Source of the DNA: Streptantibioticus_A sp037034305
GTDB lineage: Bacteria; Actinomycetota; Actinomycetes; Streptomycetales; Streptomycetaceae
Length of the DNA stretch: 64,000 nt
Assembly (NCBI GenBank): GCA_037034305.1
Contig: JBAGJY010000003.1
Location: forward strand, 314,827 to 378,826
Reading direction: 5' to 3'
Below the pieces are notes generated by a model. The model did not search any database and was not told where the DNA came from. It saw nothing but the letters and a program-made list of their open reading frames with translations. The translations under genes were made by a program, and so were the position numbers. Each line of letters starts with the position of its first letter. Within the stretch, counting starts at the first letter, position 1. Below, in pieces: positions 7,448 through 15,225 of the stretch.

Positions 7448-9598
7448 ATGGGGGAGAACAGGCTGATCCGGGAGCGATACCGGCTGATCGAACTGATCGG
7501 CCGCGGTGGCATGGGCGAGGTGTGGCGCGCGGAGGACGAGGCGCTGGGCCGCAAGGTCGCCGTCAAGTGCCTCAAGCCCATGAAGCACTCAAGCGATCCC
7601 ACGCACACGCGGGCGATGGAGCTGCGGTTCCGCCGCGAGGCGAGGGTCGCCGCCTCGCTGCAGCACCGCGGCATCACCGTGGTGCACGACTTCGGTGAGG
7701 ACGACGGGGTGCTCTACCTCGTCATGGAACTGCTGGACGGCCGCAACCTGCTGCAACTGCTGGACGACGGACAGCGCATCCCGCTCCCGGTGCCCGATCT
7801 GCTGGACATCGCCGAGCAGGTCGCCGCGGCACTGGCGTACACCCACGCCCAGGGCGTGGTGCACCGGGACCTCAAACCGGCCAACATCATCCGCGTGCCC
7901 GACGGCACGGTGAAGATCTGCGACTTCGGAATCGCGCGGCTCGGCCATGACATCGGCTTCACCTCCCGGCTGACCGGCACCGGAATGGCGATGGGCACCC
8001 CGCACTACATGTCGCCCGAGCAGATCGCCGGTGGCGAGGTGGACCACCGCAGCGACCTGTACTCCTTCGGCTGCGTGCTCTACGAACTGGCCACCGGCGC
8101 ACCGCCGTTCGACATGGACGACGCCTGGGCGGTGCTGGTACGGCACCGGGACACCGCGCCGGAGCCACCGCGCGAGCGCCGTCCCGAACTGCCCGAGGCG
8201 CTGGAGCGGCTGGTCCTCGACCTGCTCGGCAAGGAACCGGACGACCGGCCGCAGGACGCGCAGGTGATCGGCAAACGGCTGACCGCCATCCAGGCCAGCG
8301 CGGAACGGGCGGGCGAACTGCCCTACTGGGCCCGTACCTTGTCCCTCGGCCCGCAGGCCGTCGGCCGCAGCGCGCCCCGCCCGGACACCGGGGGCGCCAT
8401 GCTCACCGGCGCCTGGTACAACGCGGCCTGGGCCGCCCGGCCGCGGCACACCGTCGACCCCGATCTGCTCGCCGTGCTGGCCAGTCGGCACAACGCCGCC
8501 CTCAGCCTGGGCAGGCTCGGCCGCTGGGCCGAGGCGGTGGAGGTGCACCGCGCCGTCGCCCGGGCCCGCGAGGAGGCGCTCGGCGCCGAGCACCCGGAAA
8601 CCCTGGTCAGCCGCTACGAACTGGGCTTCGCCCTGAGCCGACTCGGCCACGCGCGGGAGGCGCTGGGCGAGTACGAGCAGGTGGTCGCGGCCCGCACCCG
8701 GACACTCGGCGCCGACCATCCGCAGACCCTCGCCGCCCGCCAGGAGACCGCGTTCGCCCTCGGCAGGCTCGGCCGCCACGAGGACGCCCACCGCGTCTAC
8801 ACCGACGTGCTCGCCGCCCGCGAACGCACCATGGGCGCCGAACACCCCGACACGCTGCGCTGCCGGCACAACCTCGCGTTCAACCTCGGGCGGCTCGGGC
8901 GGCTCCAGGAGTCCTACGAGACGGCCCGCGAGGTGGCCGCGGCCCGCGCCAGGGTGCTGGGCGCCAGCCATCCCGACACGCTGGTGACCCGCTTCGAAGT
9001 GGCCTACACCCTCGGCCAGCTGGGCCACTGGGAGGACGCGCTGGCCGAGTACCGGGACGTGGTCGCGGCACGCTCCGGCAGCCTCGGCGCGGAACATCCG
9101 GACACCCTGGCCGCCCGCTACGAGGTCGGCATCTGCCTCGGCAGGCTCGGCCGCAGCGAGGAGGCGCTCAAGCTCTACCGGGAGCTGGCCGCGGTGCGCG
9201 CCCGCGTCCAGGGAGCCGAACACCCCGAGACGCTGCGGGCCCGGCACGGCATGGGCGTCAACCTCGGTCGGCTCGGCCGCTGGAAGGAGGCGCTGGCCGA
9301 GGCACGCCAGGTGTACGAGATCCGCGCCTCGGCGTTGGGCGCGGACCACCCCGACACCCTGGTCAGCGGGCGTGAGGTCGCCGTCGCGCTGGGCTGGCTG
9401 GGCCGCTGGGACGAGGCCCTGGGGCTGTACCGCACGGTCGCCGAGGGGCGGGAGCGCACGCTGGGCCCCAACCATCCGGACACCCTGACCAGCCGCAACG
9501 ACGAGGCGCACTGCCTGGAGCAACTGGGCCGGGGCGCCGAGGCGGTGGACCTGTACCGCAGGGTGGCGGCGATCCGCCGGGAGTACGCCAGGTCCTGA
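7448..9598 (+). CDS. Serine/threonine protein kinase with C-terminal TPR array
   Basis: The 716-residue protein carries an N-terminal Hanks-type kinase domain (about residues 10-275). Visible are the glycine loop (IGRGGMGEVW), ATP lysine K40 (VAVK), the catalytic loop HRDLKPAN from about H138, the DFG aspartate D159 and the APE-equivalent MSPEQIA. No membrane segment is seen, so the kinase is cytosolic. From about residue 335 to the end run nine 42-residue TPR units of the kinesin-light-chain type, eight marked by G[AP]xHP[DEQ]TL. These probably form a superhelix that binds a partner. The gene splits the sterol-type genes before and after it, and sits in the same orientation with its own short upstream region. 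The substrate is unknown; a role in controlling that pathway is only a guess. Confidence 0.9.
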   Translation: MGENRLIRERYRLIELIGRGGMGEVWRAEDEALGRKVAVKCLKPMKHSSDPTHTRAMELRFRREARVAASLQHRGITVVHDFGEDDGVLYLVMELLDGRNLLQLLDDGQRIPLPVPDLLDIAEQVAAALAYTHAQGVVHRDLKPANIIRVPDGTVKICDFGIARLGHDIGFTSRLTGTGMAMGTPHYMSPEQIAGGEVDHRSDLYSFGCVLYELATGAPPFDMDDAWAVLVRHRDTAPEPPRERRPELPEALERLVLDLLGKEPDDRPQDAQVIGKRLTAIQASAERAGELPYWARTLSLGPQAVGRSAPRPDTGGAMLTGAWYNAAWAARPRHTVDPDLLAVLASRHNAALSLGRLGRWAEAVEVHRAVARAREEALGAEHPETLVSRYELGFALSRLGHAREALGEYEQVVAARTRTLGADHPQTLAARQETAFALGRLGRHEDAHRVYTDVLAARERTMGAEHPDTLRCRHNLAFNLGRLGRLQESYETAREVAAARARVLGASHPDTLVTRFEVAYTLGQLGHWEDALAEYRDVVAARSGSLGAEHPDTLAARYEVGICLGRLGRSEEALKLYRELAAVRARVQGAEHPETLRARHGMGVNLGRLGRWKEALAEARQVYEIRASALGADHPDTLVSGREVAVALGWLGRWDEALGLYRTVAEGRERTLGPNHPDTLTSRNDEAHCLEQLGRGAEAVDLYRRVAAIRREYARS

Positions 9599-9612
9599 GC
9601 CCCCCCGAGAAA

Positions 9613-9627
9613 CTGACGCTACGTCAG
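9613..9627. promoter_or_regulatory. Palindrome CTGACG-cta-CGTCAG (shared motif, copy 1)
   Basis: Perfect 6-bp arms with a 3-bp spacer lie 45 bp before the nitronate-monooxygenase-like gene and directly after the kinase stop. The core CTGAC-N5-GTCAG recurs at 14318-14332 and 55569-55583, each time ahead of fatty-acyl or sterol-type genes. It is probably the operator of one unidentified regulator, most likely TetR-like judging by size and symmetry (inferred). Confidence 0.6.
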
Positions 9628-9671
9628 GAAATCTCTTCCCCTCGTCGGCGGCGTGCGGCATCCTGCCCCTC

Positions 9672-10790
9672 ATGGAGACGGAGCTGAGCCAGCGGCTGGG
9701 CATCGAACACCCCATCTTCGGCTTCACGCCGTTCCCCGCGGTCGCCGCGGCCATCAGCAGGGCGGGCGGACTCGGCGTACTCGGCGCGGTGCGCTACGGG
9801 GCCGCCGACGACCTCGCCCGCGACCTGGACTGGCTGGACGCCCACACCGGCGGACGGCCCTACGGACTCGACGTGGTGATGCCCGCCAAGAAGGTCGAGT
9901 CAGTCTCCGTCGCCGAGATCGAGGCGATGATCCCCGAAGGGCACCGGCAGTTCGTCAAGGACACCCTGGCCCGGCACTCGGTGCCCGAGCTGCCACCCGG
10001 CCAGGAGTCCGGGTGGCGGATCACCGGCTGGATGGAACAGGTCGCCCGCCGCCAACTCGACGTCGCCTTCGACCACCCGGTCAAGCTGCTCGCCAACGCC
10101 CTCGGCTCACCGCCGCCCGACATCATCCAACGCGCCCGCGACAACGGCGCGTTGACCGCCGCCCTGGCCGGAAGCGCTCGGCACGCCAGGCGCCACCAGG
10201 AGGCGGGCATCGATATCGTGGTGGCCCAGGGCTACGAGGCGGGCGGCCACACCGGCGAGATCACCACCATGGTGCTCACCCCGGAGGTGGTCGCCGCGGT
10301 GGACCCGCTGCCGGTGCTGGCCGCCGGAGGCATCGGCAGCGGAGAGCAGATCGCCGCGGGTCTGGCCCTCGGCGCACAGGGCGTCTGGCTCGGCTCGATC
10401 TGGCTCACCACCCTTGAGGCCGAGCTGAACTCCCCGGCGCTCACCCGCAAGTTGCTCGCGGCGCAATCCGGCGACACCGTCCGCTCCCGCGCCCTGACCG
10501 GCAAGCCCGCCCGCCAACTGCGCACCCGCTGGACCGAGGCATGGGACGACCCGGCGAGCCCGGACCCACTTCCGATGCCGCTGCAGGGACTGCTGGTCGC
10601 CGAGGCGGTGTCCCGCATCCAGAAGTACGAGGTCGAACCGCTGCTCGGCACACCCGTCGGCCAGATCGTCGGCCGACTCGACTGCGAACGACCGGTCCAG
10701 GCCGTCTTCGACGAACTGGTCCGCGGCTTCGAGCGTGCCATCACCCGTGTCAACCGGATCGCCGGACGTGAAGGAGGCCGTTCCCGATGA
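9672..10790 (+). CDS. Nitronate monooxygenase-like FMN enzyme
   Basis: The 372-residue TIM-barrel flavoprotein of the 2-nitropropane dioxygenase family starts with the family's GIEHPIFGFTPFPAVAAAISRAGGLG block. It carries the catalytic-site motif QGYEAGGHTGE (H193) and the FMN phosphate motif VLAAGGIGSGEQIAAGLALGAQGVWLGS (about residues 217-245). In actinobacteria, relatives occur inside steroid-degradation clusters, where IpdC acts as a flavin-dependent reductase in ring C/D catabolism. This protein need not be IpdC, but the neighbours favour an acyl-CoA oxidoreductase over nitronate detoxification. It overlaps the following acyl-CoA ligase gene by 4 bp and has a shared palindrome in its promoter region. 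Confidence 0.8.
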   Translation: METELSQRLGIEHPIFGFTPFPAVAAAISRAGGLGVLGAVRYGAADDLARDLDWLDAHTGGRPYGLDVVMPAKKVESVSVAEIEAMIPEGHRQFVKDTLARHSVPELPPGQESGWRITGWMEQVARRQLDVAFDHPVKLLANALGSPPPDIIQRARDNGALTAALAGSARHARRHQEAGIDIVVAQGYEAGGHTGEITTMVLTPEVVAAVDPLPVLAAGGIGSGEQIAAGLALGAQGVWLGSIWLTTLEAELNSPALTRKLLAAQSGDTVRSRALTGKPARQLRTRWTEAWDDPASPDPLPMPLQGLLVAEAVSRIQKYEVEPLLGTPVGQIVGRLDCERPVQAVFDELVRGFERAITRVNRIAGREGGRSR

Positions 10791-12310
10791 CCACGACCGT
10801 GGGCGGATTCTGGGCGCAGGCCGCACAGAACCCCGACCGCACCATGCTGGTCGCGCCGGACGGCGAGCGCTGGACGGCGGGGCGACTGCACTCCACCGCC
10901 AACCAACTCGTGCACGGCCTACGCGCCGCCGGGCTCGGCCCCGGCGACGCCTTCGCCGTGGTACTGCCGAACGGCGCCGAGTTCTTCACCGCCTATCTCG
11001 CCGCCGCGCAGGCCGGTTTCTACCTCGTACCGGTCAACCACCATCTGGTCGGCCCGGAGATCGCGTGGATCGTCGCGGACTCCGGGGCCAAGGTGCTGAT
11101 CACGCACGAGCGTTACGCGCCGCAGGCGCGGGCCGCCGCGCAGGAGGCCGGGCTCCCGGCGGACCACCGCTTCGTGGTCGGCGAGGCGCCGGGCTTCCGC
11201 CCGTACACCGCGCTGCTCGACGGACAGCCGTCGCAGCCGCCGCGGGACCGTACGTCCGGTGGGGTGATGAACTACACCTCGGGCACCACCGGCAAGCCGC
11301 GCGGCATCCGGCGTCCGCTGTCCGGAAAGCCCCCCGAGGAGACCCATCTCGGTGGATTCCTCGGCTTCTTCGGCATCAAGCCGTTCGACGGCAACGTGCA
11401 TCTGGTGTGTTCGCCGCTCTACCACACGGCGGTGCTCCAGTTCGCCGCGGCGGCGCTGCACATAGGGCACCCCGTGGTGCTGATGGACAAATGGACTCCC
11501 GAGGGGATGCTGCACGCGATCGACGCGTACGGGTGCACGCACACGCACATGGTGCCGACACAGTTCCACCGGCTGCTGGCGCTGCCCGACGAGGTCAAAC
11601 GGCGGTACGACGTGTCCCGCATGCGGCACGCCATCCACGGCGCCGCGCCCTGCCCCGAGCACGTCAAGCGGGCGATGCTGGAGTGGTGGGGGCCGTGTGT
11701 GGAGGAGTACTACGCCGCCAGCGAGGGCGGCGGGACCTTCGCCCCCGCCGCCGAGTGGCTGAAGAAACCGGGCACCGTCGGGCGGCCCTGGCCGATCAGC
11801 GAGATCGCCGTCTTCGACGACGACGGGAACCGGCTGCCGCCGGGGGAGTTGGGCACGGTGTACATGTCGATGACCACCGGCGCCTTCCGTTACCACAAGG
11901 ACGAGGACAAGACCCGCAAGAACCGGATAGGGGACTTCTTCACCGTCGGCGACCTCGGGTTCCTCGACGAGGACGGCTACCTGTACCTGCGTGACCGCAA
12001 GATCGACCTCATCATCTCCGGCGGGGTCAACATCTATCCGGCGGAGGTGGAAGCCGCCCTGCTGACCCATCCCGCGGTGGCGGACGCGGCGGTGTTCGGC
12101 GTGCCGCACGAGGACTGGGGGGAGGAGGTCAAGGCGGTGGTCGAACCCGCTCCGGACCGGGTGCCCGGCCCGGAGTTGGCGGCGGAACTCATCGCGCACT
12201 GCGGGCGCGTGCTGGCCGGGTACAAGTGCCCGCGCTCTGTCGACTTCATCGCGGAGATGCCGCGGGACCCCAACGGCAAGCTGTACAAACGACGCCTACG
12301 CGCCGTTTGA
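10787..12310 (+). CDS. Acyl-CoA synthetase, ANL superfamily (FadD-type)
   Basis: The 507-residue AMP-forming ligase shows the P-loop YTSGTTGKPRG (from Y163), a mid-region YYAASEGGG (motif A5), the hinge/ATP motif GDLGFLDEDGYLYLRDRKIDLIISGG, and the C-terminal lysine in PNGKLYKR. Length and the run YTSGTTGKPRGIRRP suggest a mycobacterial FadD4/FadD17-like acid-CoA ligase; which one I cannot decide. It is translationally coupled to the flavoprotein gene by an ATGA overlap. In the context of FadE26-, FadD19- and EchA19-like genes, it likely activates a sterol- or branched-chain-derived carboxylic acid (inferred). The last residues run to 12310, facing the convergent FadD19-like gene. Confidence 0.85.
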   Translation: MTTTVGGFWAQAAQNPDRTMLVAPDGERWTAGRLHSTANQLVHGLRAAGLGPGDAFAVVLPNGAEFFTAYLAAAQAGFYLVPVNHHLVGPEIAWIVADSGAKVLITHERYAPQARAAAQEAGLPADHRFVVGEAPGFRPYTALLDGQPSQPPRDRTSGGVMNYTSGTTGKPRGIRRPLSGKPPEETHLGGFLGFFGIKPFDGNVHLVCSPLYHTAVLQFAAAALHIGHPVVLMDKWTPEGMLHAIDAYGCTHTHMVPTQFHRLLALPDEVKRRYDVSRMRHAIHGAAPCPEHVKRAMLEWWGPCVEEYYAASEGGGTFAPAAEWLKKPGTVGRPWPISEIAVFDDDGNRLPPGELGTVYMSMTTGAFRYHKDEDKTRKNRIGDFFTVGDLGFLDEDGYLYLRDRKIDLIISGGVNIYPAEVEAALLTHPAVADAAVFGVPHEDWGEEVKAVVEPAPDRVPGPELAAELIAHCGRVLAGYKCPRSVDFIAEMPRDPNGKLYKRRLRAV

Positions 12311-12619
12311 GACGGCACTGCTGCCAGGGGTGCGACTTCTTTTGGCCTTGTTCCGGTTGGGGTTCGCATCCCCCACGCAGCCGCGGGCGCGGGGACGGCG
12401 TAAGGGGGTGTGCCGGGGTGTCTCCGCAGCGACCCCGGGAAGCACCCGCACCCAACTACGCGCGCGGAGCGAGGAGTCACCCCGGCGCGCCCCCGACCCA
12501 CCGCCAGCCGTGCGCGACGGCAAGATGCGAACCCCGTTAATCGGGTGGGTGGGTGGGCGAACGGACCCCCCCGCACACAGCCGCAGATGACCAAGCCGAA
12601 CGCCCCAACGGCGCGCAGG
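12311..12619. other. Gene-free spacer between convergent acyl-CoA ligase genes
   Basis: These 309 bp separate the 3' ends of two convergent ligase genes. Reading frames here lack good starts and ribosome sites and show no recognisable product. The stretch contains a GT-rich run (ggtgggtgggtgg near 12544-12556) and a T-richer start. Apart from the hairpin just inside the facing gene, I see no RNA gene or repeat. Confidence 0.6.
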
Positions 12620-14221
12620 TCACCCAGGATCGGCGGCGGCCGTCGCGACGGCCGCCGCCCAGCGGTAGTCCGCCTTGCCGCTCGGCGAGCGGTGGATCTG
12701 GGGGGTGATGACAAGCGAGCGCGGCACCTTGTAGCCCGCCAGGCGCGCACGGCAGTGCGCCTGTAGGTCCGTGAGCGTCAACTCATCCGCCGCGTCGCGC
12801 AGTTGGACGACTGCCGCGACCCGGCTGCCCCAGCGGGGGTCCGGGACCCCGGCCACGAGCACGTCGTAGACGTCCGGATGCGACTTGACCGCCTCCTCGA
12901 CCTCCTCCGGGAACACCTTCTCGCCGCCGGTGTTGATGCACTGCGACCCGCGCCCCAGGACCGTCACGACACCGTCGTCGTCCACGGTGGCCAGATCACC
13001 CAGCAGCACCCAGCGTTGGCCGGACGCGTCGCGGAAGAAGGTCCGCGCGGTCTTCTCGGGGTCCTTGTAGTAGCCGAGCGGGACGTGTCCACGCTGGGCC
13101 AGGCGGCCGGTCTGGCCGGGAGCGACGGGCGAGCGGGTCACCGGATCCACCACGCACGTACGCGGGTTGACGCGTAACCGGAAACCCCTGCCCGGTCCGG
13201 CGTCCTCGGTGGCGGTGCCGTTGAAGCCGGATTCCGAGGATCCGAAGTTGTTGAGGATCAGCACGTGCGGGACGAGCGCCTGGAACTGCGTGCGCACCGT
13301 GTCGGAGAGGATCGCCCCCGAACTGGACAGGGTGAGCAGCGACGAGCAGTCGACACCCTTCGCGGGGCCGCCCAGCGCGTCGGTCAACGGCCGTAGCATG
13401 GCGTCGCCGACCAGCGAGACGCTGGTGACCCGTTCCCGTTCGATGGTGCGCAGCACCTCCCGCGCGTCGAACCTGCGGTGGATGACCACCTTCTGGCCGA
13501 AGAAGAAGCCGATGAACGCGGTGAGCGTCGATGTGCCGTGCATCAGTGGTGCGGTGGGGAAGAAGACCAGCCCGTCGCCGCCCGCCGCCACTCGCTCGGC
13601 CAGCTCCTGCGGTCGCTTCACCGGTTCGCCGGTCGGCGCGCCGCCGCCGAGGCCGGAGAAGAACAGGTCCTCCGCCCGCCACATCACGCCCTTGGGCATA
13701 CCGGTGGTGCCGCCGGTGTAGATGATGATCTGGTCGTCCGGGGAGCGCGGCCCGAAGTCCCGCTCGGGTGAGCCGGACGCCTCCGCCTCCTGGAAGGACA
13801 CCGTGGCCGCCGAGCCGGAGCCGACCCGTATCCGATGCCGCAGCGTGGCGCACTCGGCGGCGGCCGTGGCGACCCGGTCGTCGAACTCGGCGTCGTGGAC
13901 CAGCGCTACCAGGTCCGCGTCCCGGTACAGGTACGCCAACTCCTCCGCCACGTAGCGGTAGTTGACGTTGACCGGGACGGCGCGGATCTTCAGGCAGGCC
14001 AGGGCCGTCTGGAGGTACTCGACGCCGTTGTACAGGTGCAGTCCCACGTGCTGGCCCGGGCGGACACCGGACGCCGCCAGGTGGTGGCCGACGCGGTTGG
14101 CCGCGGCGTCCAACTCGGCGTAGGTCAGTCGGCGCTCCGCGCCGTAGCCGTACACCAGCGCCTCGCGGTCCGGTACGGCGTCGACAACGGACTCGAAGAG
14201 GTCGGCGAGGTTGTACTCCAC
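12620..14221 (-). CDS. fadD19: Acyl-CoA synthetase, FadD19-like (sterol C26-CoA ligase type)
   Basis: This 533-residue ANL-family ligase has the P-loop IIIYTGGTTGMPKGVMWR, GSSESGFNGT (A5), GDLATVDDDGVVTVLGRGSQCINTGGEKV and the C-terminal KADYRW lysine. The runs SPERDFG-RSPD, IYTGGTTG-PKGVMWR, INTGGEKVFPEEVEEA-K-HPDV and GYKVPRSL agree closely with remembered M. tuberculosis FadD19, which activates 3-oxo-cholestenoic acid and is needed for C24-branched sterol side chains. The GTG start at 14221 has AGGAGGAACC before it. The gene is divergent from the EchA19-like gene, the same arrangement as Rv3515c/Rv3516, and the shared 173-bp region carries both operator-like motifs. A strong assignment by reading alone. 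Confidence 0.88.
   Translation of the reverse strand: MEYNLADLFESVVDAVPDREALVYGYGAERRLTYAELDAAANRVGHHLAASGVRPGQHVGLHLYNGVEYLQTALACLKIRAVPVNVNYRYVAEELAYLYRDADLVALVHDAEFDDRVATAAAECATLRHRIRVGSGSAATVSFQEAEASGSPERDFGPRSPDDQIIIYTGGTTGMPKGVMWRAEDLFFSGLGGGAPTGEPVKRPQELAERVAAGGDGLVFFPTAPLMHGTSTLTAFIGFFFGQKVVIHRRFDAREVLRTIERERVTSVSLVGDAMLRPLTDALGGPAKGVDCSSLLTLSSSGAILSDTVRTQFQALVPHVLILNNFGSSESGFNGTATEDAGPGRGFRLRVNPRTCVVDPVTRSPVAPGQTGRLAQRGHVPLGYYKDPEKTARTFFRDASGQRWVLLGDLATVDDDGVVTVLGRGSQCINTGGEKVFPEEVEEAVKSHPDVYDVLVAGVPDPRWGSRVAAVVQLRDAADELTLTDLQAHCRARLAGYKVPRSLVITPQIHRSPSGKADYRWAAAVATAAADPG
12632..12659. terminator. 28-bp perfect palindrome at the 3' end of the FadD19-like gene
   Basis: All 28 bases form a perfect G/C palindrome centred on TCGCGA. 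It encodes the AAAVATAAA tail of the ligase. In RNA it would fold into a very strong hairpin on either strand. Since it lies where two convergent transcripts meet, it probably serves as a bidirectional, U-tract-free terminator of the type common in Streptomyces. Confidence 0.5.
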
Positions 14222-14317
14222 GGTTCCTCCTGACCGCTACGGGCACGGGGACCACTGGGCTGGCGGCCCCATTAGAACGCCGACGGTGGCAGGTGTGAAG
14301 AGCCACCCACCAGAAAA

Positions 14318-14332
14318 CTGACTACCAGTCAG
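14318..14332. promoter_or_regulatory. Palindrome CTGACT-acc-AGTCAG (shared motif, copy 2)
   Basis: This is a perfect inverted repeat in the divergent promoter region between the FadD19-like and EchA19-like genes. It fits the CTGAC-N5-GTCAG core also seen at 9613-9627 and 55569-55583. It lies 20 bp from the KstR-type box at 14353, so two repressors could act on the same promoters. Confidence 0.6.
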
Positions 14333-14352
14333 AAACCGGTTGAAGGTCCTAC

Positions 14353-14366
14353 TGGAACCTGTTCTA
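14353..14366. promoter_or_regulatory. KstR-type operator between fadD19- and echA19-like genes
   Basis: TGGAACCTGTTCTA matches all fixed bases of TnnAACnnGTTnnA, and the flanks (ACTGGAAC, GTTCTACT) resemble the extended mycobacterial site. It lies 29 bp before the hydratase start. In mycobacteria this same gene pair is KstR-controlled, which makes a chance match unlikely. Confidence 0.65.
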
Positions 14367-14394
14367 CTGAGTGCCACGACTGGAGGAGATGCCC

Positions 14395-15198
14395 ATGGGC
14401 GGCACCGAACACCTCACCGTGGAGCGCGTCGGCGCGACACTCGTACTCACCCTGAACCGGCCCGAAGCGAAGAACGCCCTGTCGCTGCCGATGCTCGTCG
14501 GACTGTGGGACGGCTGGGTGGAGGCAGACGAGGACGACGCGATCCGCTCGGTGGTGCTCACCGGCGCGGGCGGCACGTTCTGCTCCGGTATGGACCTCAA
14601 GGCACTCTCCGAGGGCGGCAAGCTGGACGGGCAGCAGTACCGGGACCGGCTCGCCGCCGACCCTGACCTGCACTGGAAGGCGATGCTGCGCCACCACCGC
14701 CCCCGCAAGCCCGTCATCGCCGCCGTCGAGGGGCACTGCGTGGCGGGCGGCACCGAACTGCTCCAGGGCACCGACATCCGGGTGGCCGGGCGCAGCGCGG
14801 TCTTCGGGCTGTTCGAGGTGCGCCGCGGGCTGTTCCCCATCGGCGGTTCGACCGTCCGGCTGGCCCGCCAGATCCCCCGGACCCACGCCCTGGAGATGTT
14901 GCTCACCGGCCGCCCGTACCCCGCGCCGGAGGCCGAGCGCATCGGGCTGATCGGGCAGGTGGTGCCGGACGGCACGGCCCGGGACAGGGCGCTGGGGATC
15001 GCCGAGTTGATCAACGCGAACGGCCCGCTGGCCGTCGAAGCGGTCAAGGCATCGGTCTACGAGACGGCAGAGATGACCGAGGCCGAAGGGCTCGCCAGCG
15101 AACTGGAGCGCGGCTGGCCGATCTTCGCCACCTCGGACGCCAAGGAAGGCGCCCGCGCCTTCGCCGAGAAACGCCCGGCCCACTACCGGCGCGCATGA
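14395..15198 (+). CDS. echA19: Enoyl-CoA hydratase, EchA19-like
   Basis: The 267-residue crotonase-fold protein has the oxyanion-hole segments GAGGTFCSGMDLKAL and VAGGTELLQGTDIRVAG. Two glutamates stand at hydratase positions, E121 and E141. The runs GGTELLQGTDIRVAG, GGS-VRL-RQIP, GLIG-VVPDG, NGPLAV and SDAKEG-RAFAEKR match remembered EchA19, the steroid enoyl-CoA hydratase of the cholesterol side chain. The start at ATG 14395 has GGAGGAG 6 bp upstream; an in-frame ATG at 14389 and GTG at 14371 are less well placed. It heads the operon with the OB-fold and two thiolase-fold genes. Confidence 0.88.
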   Translation: MGGTEHLTVERVGATLVLTLNRPEAKNALSLPMLVGLWDGWVEADEDDAIRSVVLTGAGGTFCSGMDLKALSEGGKLDGQQYRDRLAADPDLHWKAMLRHHRPRKPVIAAVEGHCVAGGTELLQGTDIRVAGRSAVFGLFEVRRGLFPIGGSTVRLARQIPRTHALEMLLTGRPYPAPEAERIGLIGQVVPDGTARDRALGIAELINANGPLAVEAVKASVYETAEMTEAEGLASELERGWPIFATSDAKEGARAFAEKRPAHYRRA

Positions 15199-15225
15199 CG
15201 GCGGCGCGACGGAAGGAGTAACGCC

